64,000 nucleotides of DNA from Methanocorpusculum sp. (GTDB lineage Archaea; Halobacteriota; Methanomicrobia; Methanomicrobiales; Methanocorpusculaceae), in NCBI GenBank assembly GCA_017399555.1, contig JAFQBW010000014.1:1-64000 (forward strand). The letters are read 5' to 3'. This document shows, in pieces, positions 1 to 7,488 of the stretch. The notes under the pieces are model-generated. The model ran no database searches and was not told where the DNA came from. It saw only the letters and a program-made list of their open reading frames with translations. Numbering within the stretch: position 1 is the stretch's first letter; every line of letters begins with the position of its first letter. The position numbers were made by a program, and so were the translations under genes.

Positions 1-1
1 A

Positions 2-151
2 GCCGACCGGCTGAACAAAACAGCAGGAGCAGTACTCTTTCTCTTCCCCTTCATTTCCCTCTTTGCCGGAGTGGATATTACTGCGGGAATCTGCGGTATC
101 TTTGCCGCAGTTTCTGCTGTACATGAGTTATACTCGGTGAAGGTGTTGTAA
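2..151 (+). CDS. C-terminal fragment of a membrane protein, possibly a CDP-alcohol phosphatidyltransferase
   Basis: An open frame enters from the left edge and stops at a TAA ending at 151, giving 49 residues. It starts with ADRLNKTAGAVLFLF and continues with two short hydrophobic segments and a short polar tail. A charged K/R-x-N-K-T stretch leading into C-terminal membrane helices resembles the end of archaeal CDP-alcohol phosphatidyltransferases (archaetidylserine or archaetidylglycerol phosphate synthases). The catalytic motif would lie outside the window, so the family assignment is a guess. That this is a real gene end is supported by the open frame and by the noncoding, repeat-rich DNA directly after the stop. 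Confidence 0.35.
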   Translation, partial: ADRLNKTAGAVLFLFPFISLFAGVDITAGICGIFAAVSAVHELYSVKVL

Positions 152-486
152 AAAAGATGTGTCGGAACCGCAAAAGCAGTGCGACAGCACTGCGTAACAG
201 CGGAGGAACGATTAGTGACGAAGCGACTTGGGATTAGAAAGAGATTCTATTTTTTATTCGCGTAGATTCGCGTATTTATCGTATTCAAACTGCGGCTAGG
301 AAGAAAAAGCCGCGAATCTACGCGAATAAAAAAAATAAAACCTGAATCATACGATGTCGAAAGCTTCGCTAATCGCTTGCTTTCTGTTACACAACGCCAT
401 CGCGTTGCTTTATGGGGATTTACAGAGGGACGCCCTCTTAAAATAGATTAGAATAACTGACCAAAAAAAAAAGAAGTGAAAGTCGG
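152..486. repeat. Noncoding nested inverted-repeat element
   Basis: No gene is seen here. The stretch is a nested, largely symmetrical structure. An inner perfect 23-bp inverted repeat (250-272 with 311-333, core CGCGTAGATTCGCG) encloses 38 bp. Outside it lie imperfect arms at about 176-230 and 356-408, inverted relative to each other. Each outer arm holds its own 7-bp hairpin: left GCAGTGC/GCACTGC with loop GACA (176-193), right ACAACGC/GCGTTGC (391-408). The hairpin sequences differ but both still pair. This could be a MITE-like element or a structured RNA. No transposase or target duplication was recognised. Confidence 0.6.
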
Positions 487-1362
487 TTATAAGACTTTAT
501 CACCAATTCCTGCAGGAGATACTCTTTCCAGAACTTCTCCGTAGAATACATCCTGTAATGTGCCGTCTTCTAAGAGCTCAAGTTCGTAGATGTATGCCTC
601 TTTAAGGATTCCTCCAGAGGAATCGGTTGATGTGTAGTAATATGTGTGCACCCCAACAAGCTCCTCTGTTTCTCCGTCATATATTGAACGAACACAGATT
701 CCGTCATCTTGGAACTCATAGGTGGTTACCTCATCTCCAATCTGCGGAGTTTCTACCCAGATTCCGTCAACTTCTTCATAGACAGTTTTTGTTCCAAGAC
801 TGGTCTTCATCTTTCCGTCTTCAGTGAATGAATAGGTATCAAGATAGTAAATCTGAATCTGGTTTTCTCCAAACACTTCCCATGTGAAGGAATATACTTC
901 CGGCTCATCTCCGGTTACATAAATGGTCTCGACACCGGTTCCGTCTTCATTGAAGACATAAGTGTAGTAATAATCAACCTCAGCTCCTCCGGGGATGATT
1001 TCCGTCCAGACTCCTCCGAATTTCTCTTCGCCCTCTGCAAGGCTGTAGGAGTACTGAGCGTTATCAGTCATTGTTTTTCCGTCTTCAGAGAAGGTGAAGA
1101 CAGTAAGTGCTTCATACTGATAGATGCTGTCAGTCTTTTCCCAGAGAATCGGGTAGGTATAATCATTTACCTCATCTGAATAGGAATAAATTACTTCTCC
1201 TGTACCGTCTTCTTCGAAGGTAATCAGATATGATGTACTGAAGTCTTCATACTGAATCGGTTCTGGGGTTTGCCAGCTTCCGACAATGGGGTCTGCTGTG
1301 GTAACACAGCCTGCGGTCAGGATGACTGCTGCCAGAAGCAGGATACCTGCAAGTTTTTTCAT
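487..1362 (-). CDS. Secreted lipoprotein with internal repeats, function unknown
   Basis: I chose the ATG at 1362 rather than a start 13 codons upstream because it gives a classic lipoprotein signal: MKK, a hydrophobic stretch, then LTAGC with the lipidated Cys at residue 19. The mature part of about 270 residues is acidic, rich in Tyr, Glu, Asp and Thr, and consists of three or four related units. Each has a G-x-W motif followed by a strand-like segment with F-x-E/D-D-G-T-G (GSWQT...FEEDGTG, GVWTE...FNEDGTG, GIWVE...FQDDG). This points to a small all-beta repeat fold on the outer face of the membrane. I do not recognise a named family. It is transcribed away from the regulator gene upstream. 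Confidence 0.75.
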   Translation of the reverse strand: MKKLAGILLLAAVILTAGCVTTADPIVGSWQTPEPIQYEDFSTSYLITFEEDGTGEVIYSYSDEVNDYTYPILWEKTDSIYQYEALTVFTFSEDGKTMTDNAQYSYSLAEGEEKFGGVWTEIIPGGAEVDYYYTYVFNEDGTGVETIYVTGDEPEVYSFTWEVFGENQIQIYYLDTYSFTEDGKMKTSLGTKTVYEEVDGIWVETPQIGDEVTTYEFQDDGICVRSIYDGETEELVGVHTYYYTSTDSSGGILKEAYIYELELLEDGTLQDVFYGEVLERVSPAGIGDKVL

Positions 1363-1445
1363 AAGATAGTAATTGAGGGGAGAGCGGATAAACCTATCCA
1401 TAAACCAGCGCTTGCGAAATCAATCCGCGGGAACGAAGTTCGAAG

Positions 1446-2138
1446 CTATAGAATCCGATACCGCTTGATTTTCCCGTCCACCGTGCACTGAATGATACCA
1501 TCTGTTTCAAGTCTCTTCAGATGCCAACGGACGGTTTGCTCGGAGAGTCCGGAAAGTTTTGCGAGTTCTCTCTGGGTTATATTGGGCTTCTCTGATATCA
1601 GTCGATAAATTTCCGCAGGGCGAGTTCTGGAAAGTGCCGCCGCGAGTTTTGCCTGACTGAGGCTTTTGGAATTCTTTGGATAGTATCTTGGTGTTCCATG
1701 ATACTGTGTGCTGATGATGCGGTTTGTCTGCTCTAATTTGTGCAGATGATGTGTCACTGAACCGCGGGAGAATCCAAGGGCAGAGACAATCTGGCTTTCC
1801 TGACATCCGGAGTTTTCCGCAATGAAGTTGTAGATGGTGTCTCTCCGGGATGAGGTAACCGTTATTCCCCGCTGAATTATGCAGACGGTTAAGAGAACTG
1901 CCGCGGCAGAGAGGAAGATTAGGGGGAAGGGAAATGAGACGGAAGCCTGCGGAACTTGCGGAACAAACTGTGACTGAGTAAGATATATGAAGGTATTTGA
2001 GATCTCAGAAGTACTTGTACCAGAACATATTTGTCCGGTTATGTTTGCTGTTGGTATGATACCTGAGATCTCCGGTTTCATTCCACTAACCGGATGTATG
2101 AAGAACGGCAGTAAAAGCGGAATGAAACGGAGGTTCAT
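1446..2138 (-). CDS. Membrane-anchored tandem winged-helix transcriptional regulator
   Basis: The start at 2138 puts a signal-like hydrophobic segment (MNLRFIPLLLPFFIHPVSG) at the N terminus. A second membrane segment (FPLILSAAAVLLTVCII type) follows near residue 90. The C-terminal half carries two winged-helix domains, one beginning IYNFIAENSGCQESQIVSALGF and one with ITQRELAKLSGLSEQTVRWHLKRLE. The layout, an extracytoplasmic N-terminal part, one helix, then cytoplasmic DNA-binding domains, is common in methanogen regulators that sense surface conditions. It lies between lipoprotein genes on the same strand, so those are plausible targets (inference). The ligand is unknown. Confidence 0.8.
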   Translation of the reverse strand: MNLRFIPLLLPFFIHPVSGMKPEISGIIPTANITGQICSGTSTSEISNTFIYLTQSQFVPQVPQASVSFPFPLIFLSAAAVLLTVCIIQRGITVTSSRRDTIYNFIAENSGCQESQIVSALGFSRGSVTHHLHKLEQTNRIISTQYHGTPRYYPKNSKSLSQAKLAAALSRTRPAEIYRLISEKPNITQRELAKLSGLSEQTVRWHLKRLETDGIIQCTVDGKIKRYRIL

Positions 2139-2193
2139 ACCTCTATTTCTGTCTGCGAAATGATATAAATGAATTGAGCATCTCATCGCGGTA

Positions 2194-2679
2194 TTAGATT
2201 GCACCGTAGAAAAATCCTACAGGGACGTCTCCTTTATGGGACTTTCCTGCCTCTTCAGATATTCGGCGGTACAGTTCATCAAGCTGTACTTTCTCATAAT
2301 ATGTTAGTTCATACCGTGCACGAGACTGAACTTTGGGCGGATTTCCATCAATGAATTTTCCAAGAATGTGAATCTCAATGTAGTTGTGGACTACTTTTGG
2401 TTTACTGACGGCAGTATTTGTTTCGTCAGCCCACTGATAGATAATGTCGGTAATTTCCGGATGGAGAGAATACCACAATTCCAGATTATTATATGGTGTT
2501 TCCAAATTTCCATAATGCGTCCCTAATCCAATCGATAGATAATATTCATCATTTGCATAAGGCGGCATCACTCTCTCATATTTTTCATAATCTGGATACT
2601 CTTTATCAGTATCAGTCTGCACACACCCTGCAGAAAAGACGACTGCAAGGAACACCAGAAGGAGGAGTACTTTCTTCAT
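2194..2679 (-). CDS. Small lipoprotein, tandem paralogue A
   Basis: 161 residues beginning MKKVLLLLVFLAVVFSAGCVQ, a standard lipoprotein signal with Cys19 in the lipobox. The mature domain is soluble and probably alpha/beta. Blocks shared with the next gene upstream include LWYSLHPEITDIIYQWADET, KVVHNYIEI, GNPPKVQSRARYELT and FYGAI at the C terminus. No known family is recognised. The repeat GAGCATCT(C/A)ATCGCGG lies just beyond the stop of this gene, and a variant lies upstream of its start. This indicates that gene and flank were duplicated together. Confidence 0.75.
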   Translation of the reverse strand: MKKVLLLLVFLAVVFSAGCVQTDTDKEYPDYEKYERVMPPYANDEYYLSIGLGTHYGNLETPYNNLELWYSLHPEITDIIYQWADETNTAVSKPKVVHNYIEIHILGKFIDGNPPKVQSRARYELTYYEKVQLDELYRRISEEAGKSHKGDVPVGFFYGAI

Positions 2680-2731
2680 ACATACTCATTCGCGGAAAAA
2701 GAGAAAAAGGAATTGAGCATCTAATCGCGGG

Positions 2732-3208
2732 TTAGATTGCTCCATAGATAAATTCTACTGGAATATTTTTAATGCCGGATTCACTTGCAGCCTCATCAAT
2801 TCTCTCATAGAGGTCATCAAACTGAACTTTTTCCTCTTCAGTAAGCTCATATCTTGCGCGTGCATGGACAATGGGTGGATTTCCGTCAATGAATTCCCCA
2901 AGAATCCTAATCTCAAGATGATTGTGAATCACTTTCGGTTCACGAATAGCGGTCTCTGTTTCCTCAGCCCACTGATAGATGATATCCTTAATTTTCGGAT
3001 GCAGGGTATACCATAAATTGAGATTTTCCTCTGAAGGAGGCGAAATACCATACTGAGTTACGAAAGAAAAAGCTGAATAAGCATGCCCTTGAGCATGCGG
3101 AGGGAAAACTTTCTCGTATGCTTCATAATCAGGGTAAGGTCCATACTGAATACATCCTGCGGAAAAGACGACAGCAAGGAACACCAGGAGGAGAATTACT
3201 TTTTTCAT
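2732..3208 (-). CDS. Small lipoprotein, tandem paralogue B
   Basis: A close paralogue of the neighbouring gene. From the ATG at 3208 it starts MKKVILLLVFLAVVFSAGCIQ; a GTG two codons upstream is possible but unnecessary. It shares LWYTLHPKIKDIIYQWAEET, KVIHNHLEIRILGEFIDGNPP, RARYELTEEEKVQ and the FIYGAI end with paralogue A. The mature regions diverge mainly in the first 40 residues after the lipobox. The upstream DNA (ACTCATTCGCGGAAAA... GAGAAAAAGGAATTGAGCA) is also shared, so both genes probably have the same promoter type. Function unknown; secreted and membrane-anchored by prediction. Confidence 0.75.
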   Translation of the reverse strand: MKKVILLLVFLAVVFSAGCIQYGPYPDYEAYEKVFPPHAQGHAYSAFSFVTQYGISPPSEENLNLWYTLHPKIKDIIYQWAEETETAIREPKVIHNHLEIRILGEFIDGNPPIVHARARYELTEEEKVQFDDLYERIDEAASESGIKNIPVEFIYGAI

Positions 3209-3560
3209 ATACACTCATTCGCGGAAAATGAGAAAAAGGAATTGAGCATCTCATCGCGGTATCAGGATATTTGGGCTAAGGCGCTAGCCGCATGCCCATT
3301 AGGTGTCGCGTGCATACAGGCGTTGAGCAACTAATCGCGGTATCAAGATATTTGGGCTAAGGCGTCAGCCGCATGCCCATTAGGTGTCGCAAGGTATTCA
3401 CCTTGCTCATGGCTCGAGCAGGCTCTCGCCTGTCGCGGGCATACAGGCGTTTAGCAACTAATCGCGGTATCAGGATATTTGGGCTAAGGCGTCAGCCGCG
3501 ACTGAACGTTGCTTTATGAAGTTTTTTGAAAAATAGGGGTTGTTAGAATATCTCAAAGTG
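3209..3560. repeat. Hairpin-rich direct repeats upstream of the lipoprotein pair
   Basis: No gene is seen. Three partial direct copies of one unit begin at about 3243, 3324 and 3451: GAGCATCTCATCGCGGTATC or GCAACTAATCGCGGTATC, then ATATTTGGGCTAAGGCG, then (in the first two) GCATGCCCATTAGGTGTCGC. The first two copies fold as GGGC/GCCC outer stem, asymmetric internal loop TAA against GCAT, and GGC/GCC inner stem (3273-3297, 3354-3378). The third is cut short at 3498. Between copies two and three are two tetraloop hairpins: GCAAGGT/ACCTTGC (3389-3406) and CAGGC/GCCTG (3419-3432). The same hairpin design recurs at 62983-63014. Confidence 0.7.
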
Positions 3561-4442
3561 TTATTTTGGAATAACTACCGGCAGTTCATTGTGGAAAATC
3601 ACATCCACTTCAATGCCGTACACTTCCTGAATCAGCTCCGGAGTAACACCCCATTTGTCGCACGCCGCATAGATTTTTCCGCCCTTCATGAAAACGAAAC
3701 GGTCCGCAAACCGCAGAGCGAGATTTAAGTCGTGCATCGTCATAATCGTTGCACAGTTATGCTGGTCAACAACGTGGCGAATCAGATGCAGAATCTCCAT
3801 CTGGCGCGAGAGGTCAAGAGCGGATGTCGGCTCATCGAGCAGAAGAACCGACGGCTCCTGCACAATAGCGCGGCAGACACAGACTCTCTGCAGTTCTCCG
3901 CCGGAGATTTCATCAATGTAGCGAAGCTGCATCGAGGAAAGACCAAACTTGGCAAGGGCATCCTCGACCATCGCGTAGTCCTCTTTGGTCAGCTTCCAGC
4001 TGATGTGCGGCTTTCTGCCGAGCAGGACCGAATCGAAAACGGTCATGCGGGCCGCTTCGCTTCTCTGGGCAACGTAGCCGACATTCTTGGCAATATCATT
4101 TGCCGACATCTTCGAAAGGTCTGCATTGTCAACCAGAATCGCTCCTTTCTGCGGGCGGAGAATCATGTTCATACAGCGAAGAAGTGTGGACTTTCCAACA
4201 CCGTTCGGACCTAAGATTGCCAGAATTTCTCCGCGGGAAACACCGACCTCGATGTCCTCCAGAACCGAGTGCGATTTGTAGCTGAAGGCAACGCCGTCCA
4301 CTCTGAGAATCGCCTCTCCCGGACAGTCGCTGTGGTGCTCGTGGTTTTCCTCATGCGAATGCGGATGGGAGTGGATAACACCATCTCCGTGCATGTGCTC
4401 ATGGTCATGCATATGTCCGTGGTGTGAGTGATCGCCGGTCAC
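3561..4442 (-). CDS. FecE/BtuD-type ABC transporter ATPase with His-rich N terminus
   Basis: ATPase of a type II (FecBCD/BtuCDF-family) importer. Visible motifs are Walker A GPNGVGKST, signature ISGGELQRV, Walker B VLLLDEPTSALD and H-loop MTMHDLN. The first 40 residues are exceptional: 15 histidines in DHSH/HMHDHEH-type runs, ending DCPGE, before the ATPase domain starts at about residue 45. Such extensions bind Ni, Zn, Co or Cu in other proteins. The gene overlaps the permease by 4 nt (ATGA), so the two are co-translated. The substrate is probably a metal ion, metal chelate or corrinoid; the His-rich tail favours a metal. The tail would lie on the cytoplasmic side and could sense or buffer the imported metal (inference). 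Confidence 0.88.
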   Translation of the reverse strand: MTGDHSHHGHMHDHEHMHGDGVIHSHPHSHEENHEHHSDCPGEAILRVDGVAFSYKSHSVLEDIEVGVSRGEILAILGPNGVGKSTLLRCMNMILRPQKGAILVDNADLSKMSANDIAKNVGYVAQRSEAARMTVFDSVLLGRKPHISWKLTKEDYAMVEDALAKFGLSSMQLRYIDEISGGELQRVCVCRAIVQEPSVLLLDEPTSALDLSRQMEILHLIRHVVDQHNCATIMTMHDLNLALRFADRFVFMKGGKIYAACDKWGVTPELIQEVYGIEVDVIFHNELPVVIPK

Positions 4443-5500
4443 ATTCTCCTCCCTTTAATGATTAAGTAGATGAATATTGGCGCTCCAAGGAATGAGGTAA
4501 GAACGGCAACCGGGAGAACCTGCGGGGCGATGATAGTGCGGGCAACCGTGTCTGCCGCCAGAAGCAGGAGTGCTCCGCAGATGACACTTGCCGGAATTAA
4601 GAAGCGGTGGTCGTCGCCGACGATTCTGCGCATCATATGCGGGCAGACCAATCCCACAAAACCGATGACGCCAAGGAAGGCGACAACAATCGCACTGATA
4701 AGCGACGCGGCAATCATGCCGAGAAGGCGAGTGCGGCTAACGTTGACACCAAGCCCTTTTGCCGTCTCTTCTCCGGCATCTATTGCATTGAAATCCCAGC
4801 GTTTGATGAAGAGGTACAGCGAACATACCGCAACAACCGCCGTGATTAATCCAAGCTCGCTCCAGCTTGCACGTGATACATCACCGAACTGCCAGAAGAC
4901 GATGGATGCCAGCTGTGTGTCATCGACAAAGTACTGAATCGCCATCAGTCCTGCGGAGAACAGAGAACTGATAGCAACACCGGCTAAAACCATCGTCTCC
5001 GGGGTTGCCCCGCGGACTTTTGCAATGGCGAGGATGATAGCAGTCGTTGCAAGCGAGAAGACGAATGCGCAGATGGTCGTCAGATACGGGTTGTTGACAA
5101 CAACCGCGTCAGCGATACTGCTTCCGGTAGTTCCTGCTCCGAAGAGCAGGATGCCGACAGCGGCACCGAATGCGGCGGCGTTGGAAAGACCAAGCGTAAA
5201 GGGAGAAGCCAGGGGGTTTCTGAGAACCGACTGCATGGCAACACCGGCAATCGCAAGACCTGCTCCCGCAACAACTGCTGTCAGTGCCTGCGGGATTCTG
5301 ATGTTCCAAAGCGCCCGGTCAAACAATCCGGTGCCGCCAGGACCATGCAGAAGGGTTGCAATCACATCAGGGATGGGAATAGTGATTGCACCGACTGAGA
5401 TGGTAAGTAAGAACAGCACCACGCAGAGGATGATGCCGACAATGATGATGCCGGCTTTTTTCCCGACATAGGATTTGTAGTCTGCTGCGTCGTGCTTCAT
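4439..5500 (-). CDS. FecCD-family ABC transporter permease
   Basis: 353 residues with about ten hydrophobic segments and the characteristic FecCD blocks. These include RIPQALTAVVAGAGLAIAG, MQSVLRNPLASPFTLGLSNA, PETMVLAGVAIS and the C-terminal FLGVIGFVGLVCPHMMR, which forms the coupling contact with the ATPase. It is the membrane channel of the importer encoded by this three-gene set. It starts 29 nt downstream of the binding-protein gene and overlaps the ATPase gene by 4 nt. The family transports ferric siderophores, cobalamin, haem, and in the Haemophilus MolBC case molybdate. The sequence alone does not fix the substrate. Confidence 0.92.
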   Translation of the reverse strand: MKHDAADYKSYVGKKAGIIIVGIILCVVLFLLTISVGAITIPIPDVIATLLHGPGGTGLFDRALWNIRIPQALTAVVAGAGLAIAGVAMQSVLRNPLASPFTLGLSNAAAFGAAVGILLFGAGTTGSSIADAVVVNNPYLTTICAFVFSLATTAIILAIAKVRGATPETMVLAGVAISSLFSAGLMAIQYFVDDTQLASIVFWQFGDVSRASWSELGLITAVVAVCSLYLFIKRWDFNAIDAGEETAKGLGVNVSRTRLLGMIAASLISAIVVAFLGVIGFVGLVCPHMMRRIVGDDHRFLIPASVICGALLLLAADTVARTIIAPQVLPVAVLTSFLGAPIFIYLIIKGRRM

Positions 5501-5529
5501 GTATGTACTTGTTGGTTGTTCATAGATTA

Positions 5530-6669
5530 TTATCTGTTGAAGAGCACCCGCTGATAGGAGAGTCCCTCCACATTGGCGCTTAAGAGGTCAAAGACCGGTT
5601 CGCCGACGACGAAGGTATAGATTTCATCCGCCTTCTTTACCGGATCAATATCTTCGAACTGTTCCGGATAGAGGAGTTTTCCAATGAAGTATGCGTTGGC
5701 TAAGGCTGTCTCATGGTTGACGTTCATGGAAGTGTGCGGGTTTATGGTGTAGACCATGCTGTTCTTAACTGCCGTCAGTTCACGGTATGACGGGTCGTTT
5801 TTCAGTTCGACCAGTGCGCCTCCTTCTGCGGCAGTTAAGGTTGAAAGGTCAACGAGGATGAAATCCGGATCCCATTCCAGAAGTTTCTCCTTGGAAATCG
5901 GTGCGTATCCGGTCTGGGAAACCGAGGTGACCTCGGCTGCGGCATTCTTGATGTTCAGAACCGCAAACGGATAGTATGTGGGGTCTGTTCCGTCAAGTCC
6001 ATGGACGCCGTTGTAGGAGACGCCGCCGACATAGACTGTTTCCTCAGTAGAAAGTCCGGCAACTCTCTTCTTCAGGTCAGCCTCGACTGCATCGAAGTAG
6101 GCAATCAGGTCTTTTGCCCGCTGTTCCTTATCCAGAATGTCTCCCAGCATCAGGAGAGTATCCTGAATCTTTTCTGCATCGGTTACGTAGTTTCCGGTGT
6201 AGAACATCACTACAGGGATACCGGTCTTTTCCTGAATCTCGTTTGCAACCTCAGCGTTCGAGCTGGATGCTCCTCCCATAAAGAGAATGTCTGCGCCGGA
6301 CATGAGGAGTTTTTCGTTGTCAACAACACCTTTTGCCGCACCGACCTCCGGGATTTCGAGAATCTCCGGGTTGGCAAGGGCATACGGTCTGACGTTTACG
6401 GTTTCGATGTTGAGTTTACTGTCCTGATAGTCAACTGCGCAGACATCGTCTAAGTCAATTCCAAGATAGACAAAGTAGCGCATCGACCCGGAGCCGACAA
6501 CAGCGATTTTCTCCGGGTTTTCAGGGATGGAAACTTCGCGACCGAAGGCGTCGGTGATGGTTACCATTCCCTCACTGTCTCCGGGTGAGTCGGTTGTTAC
6601 ACAGCCTGCCGAGATGAGTACGGCAAATACGGCAAGCAGTGCGGTAAAGAGGAGAATGTGCTTTTTCAT
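5530..6669 (-). CDS. FecB/BtuF-type substrate-binding lipoprotein
   Basis: Signal MKKHILLFTALLAVFAVLISAGC gives a lipobox Cys at residue 23. The mature protein is a class III periplasmic-binding-protein fold with TITDAFGREVSIPENPEKIAVVG at its start and later KLLMSGADILFMGG and LLEWDPDFILVD, typical of FecB, BtuF and MolA proteins. It would capture substrate outside the cell and deliver it to the FecCD permease encoded next. It is first in the operon and divergent from the FmdE-domain gene. The intervening 119 bp hold two direct GGTGTTAC repeats spaced 20 bp. Ligand unknown. Confidence 0.88.
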   Translation of the reverse strand: MKKHILLFTALLAVFAVLISAGCVTTDSPGDSEGMVTITDAFGREVSIPENPEKIAVVGSGSMRYFVYLGIDLDDVCAVDYQDSKLNIETVNVRPYALANPEILEIPEVGAAKGVVDNEKLLMSGADILFMGGASSSNAEVANEIQEKTGIPVVMFYTGNYVTDAEKIQDTLLMLGDILDKEQRAKDLIAYFDAVEADLKKRVAGLSTEETVYVGGVSYNGVHGLDGTDPTYYPFAVLNIKNAAAEVTSVSQTGYAPISKEKLLEWDPDFILVDLSTLTAAEGGALVELKNDPSYRELTAVKNSMVYTINPHTSMNVNHETALANAYFIGKLLYPEQFEDIDPVKKADEIYTFVVGEPVFDLLSANVEGLSYQRVLFNR

Positions 6670-6788
6670 GGTGTTACGAATTGTAAATTGGTGTTACTGT
6701 GTATTAATGATTTCGCAAACGTATGTTTAAACCAGTTACAAACTCAGGAATCGTATGATTTATCTGCCCGCGGGTACTATTACTTGTT
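6670..6788. promoter_or_regulatory. Divergent regulatory region between importer operon and fmdE-like gene
   Basis: Two direct copies of GGTGTTAC (6670-6677 and 6690-6697), start to start 20 bp apart or two helical turns. The first overlaps a short palindrome TTAC-GAATT-GTAA (6674-6686). A further GTTAC lies near 6736. Direct repeats beside the importer start are consistent with an operator shared by the two transcription units; this is inference from position only. Confidence 0.35.
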
Positions 6789-7373
6789 ATGAAATCATTT
6801 GCGGATGCGGTTGCATTTCACGGACACTCCTGCGGTGGACTTGCGATGGGCTATAAGCTTGCGGAATATGTAACAGAACTGCTCGGACTTTCATTTTCCG
6901 AGGATGAAGAGCTGGTCTGTATTGCCGAGACTGATTCCTGTACGGTGGATGCTATCCAGGTGTTTCTGGGATGCACTGCCGGCAAAGGAAATCTGTTTGT
7001 AAACAAGTGGGGAAAGACGGCATTCTCTTTCTATAACAGAAAGACGGGAAAGTCAGTGCGCCTTGTTGCAATTCCTGATGCCGTTCCAAGACCGGCAGAG
7101 ATGACGGAGCTGCGAAAAGTGGTCTTCTCCGGCAAAGCAACCGAAGCCGAGCATGCCCGCTATGATGAGCTCTCAGACATTCATGTGGAAGAGATTCTGG
7201 CAACGCCTGCAGAGAAGCTCTTTGAGGTGAAGGAGACTACAGAACTTGTGCCGATGAAGGCGCGGATGTATGATAATGTTATCTGTTCGGTCTGCGGAGA
7301 GCAGACGGCAGATGGTCTCTGTGGAGTTATTGACGGGAAGTATGTGTGTATCCCGTGTATGAGGAGGTTGTGA
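6789..7373 (+). CDS. FmdE-domain protein with C-terminal zinc finger
   Basis: The N-terminal domain begins with the FmdE hallmark FHGHSCGG (residues 10-17) followed by LAMGYKLAEY, and has CIAETDSCTVDAIQ further on. The family is named for a protein co-purifying with molybdenum formylmethanofuran dehydrogenase; conserved Cys and His suggest metal or cofactor binding. The last 35 residues form a separate CxxC...CxxC treble-clef-type zinc site (CSVCG...CIPC). It is divergent from a FecBCD-type importer, which suggests a role in handling the imported metal, perhaps Mo, W or another metal for formylmethanofuran dehydrogenase (inference). It is probably not a core dehydrogenase subunit, since no fmd/fwd genes lie nearby. 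Confidence 0.85.
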   Translation: MKSFADAVAFHGHSCGGLAMGYKLAEYVTELLGLSFSEDEELVCIAETDSCTVDAIQVFLGCTAGKGNLFVNKWGKTAFSFYNRKTGKSVRLVAIPDAVPRPAEMTELRKVVFSGKATEAEHARYDELSDIHVEEILATPAEKLFEVKETTELVPMKARMYDNVICSVCGEQTADGLCGVIDGKYVCIPCMRRL

Positions 7374-7488
7374 GTTTTTCTCGCATAGCAACTGTGTTGT
7401 TTGGATGAATTATCTTATTTTTTGTAAGGGGTTTGGGACTGTTGAATTAATTTATTAATTACTGAGAGGAGATTAATTATAGAGAATT

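Noticed and set aside
3240-3510. Possible CRISPR array
   Set aside because: Only three unequal copies with hairpin spacers of differing length (about 80 and 127 bp period). Repeats are not 24-40 bp with uniform spacers, and no cas genes are near.
6789-7373. Annotation as a core formylmethanofuran dehydrogenase subunit
   Set aside because: No fmd/fwd catalytic subunit genes are near, and FmdE-domain proteins are not required subunits of the purified core enzyme.
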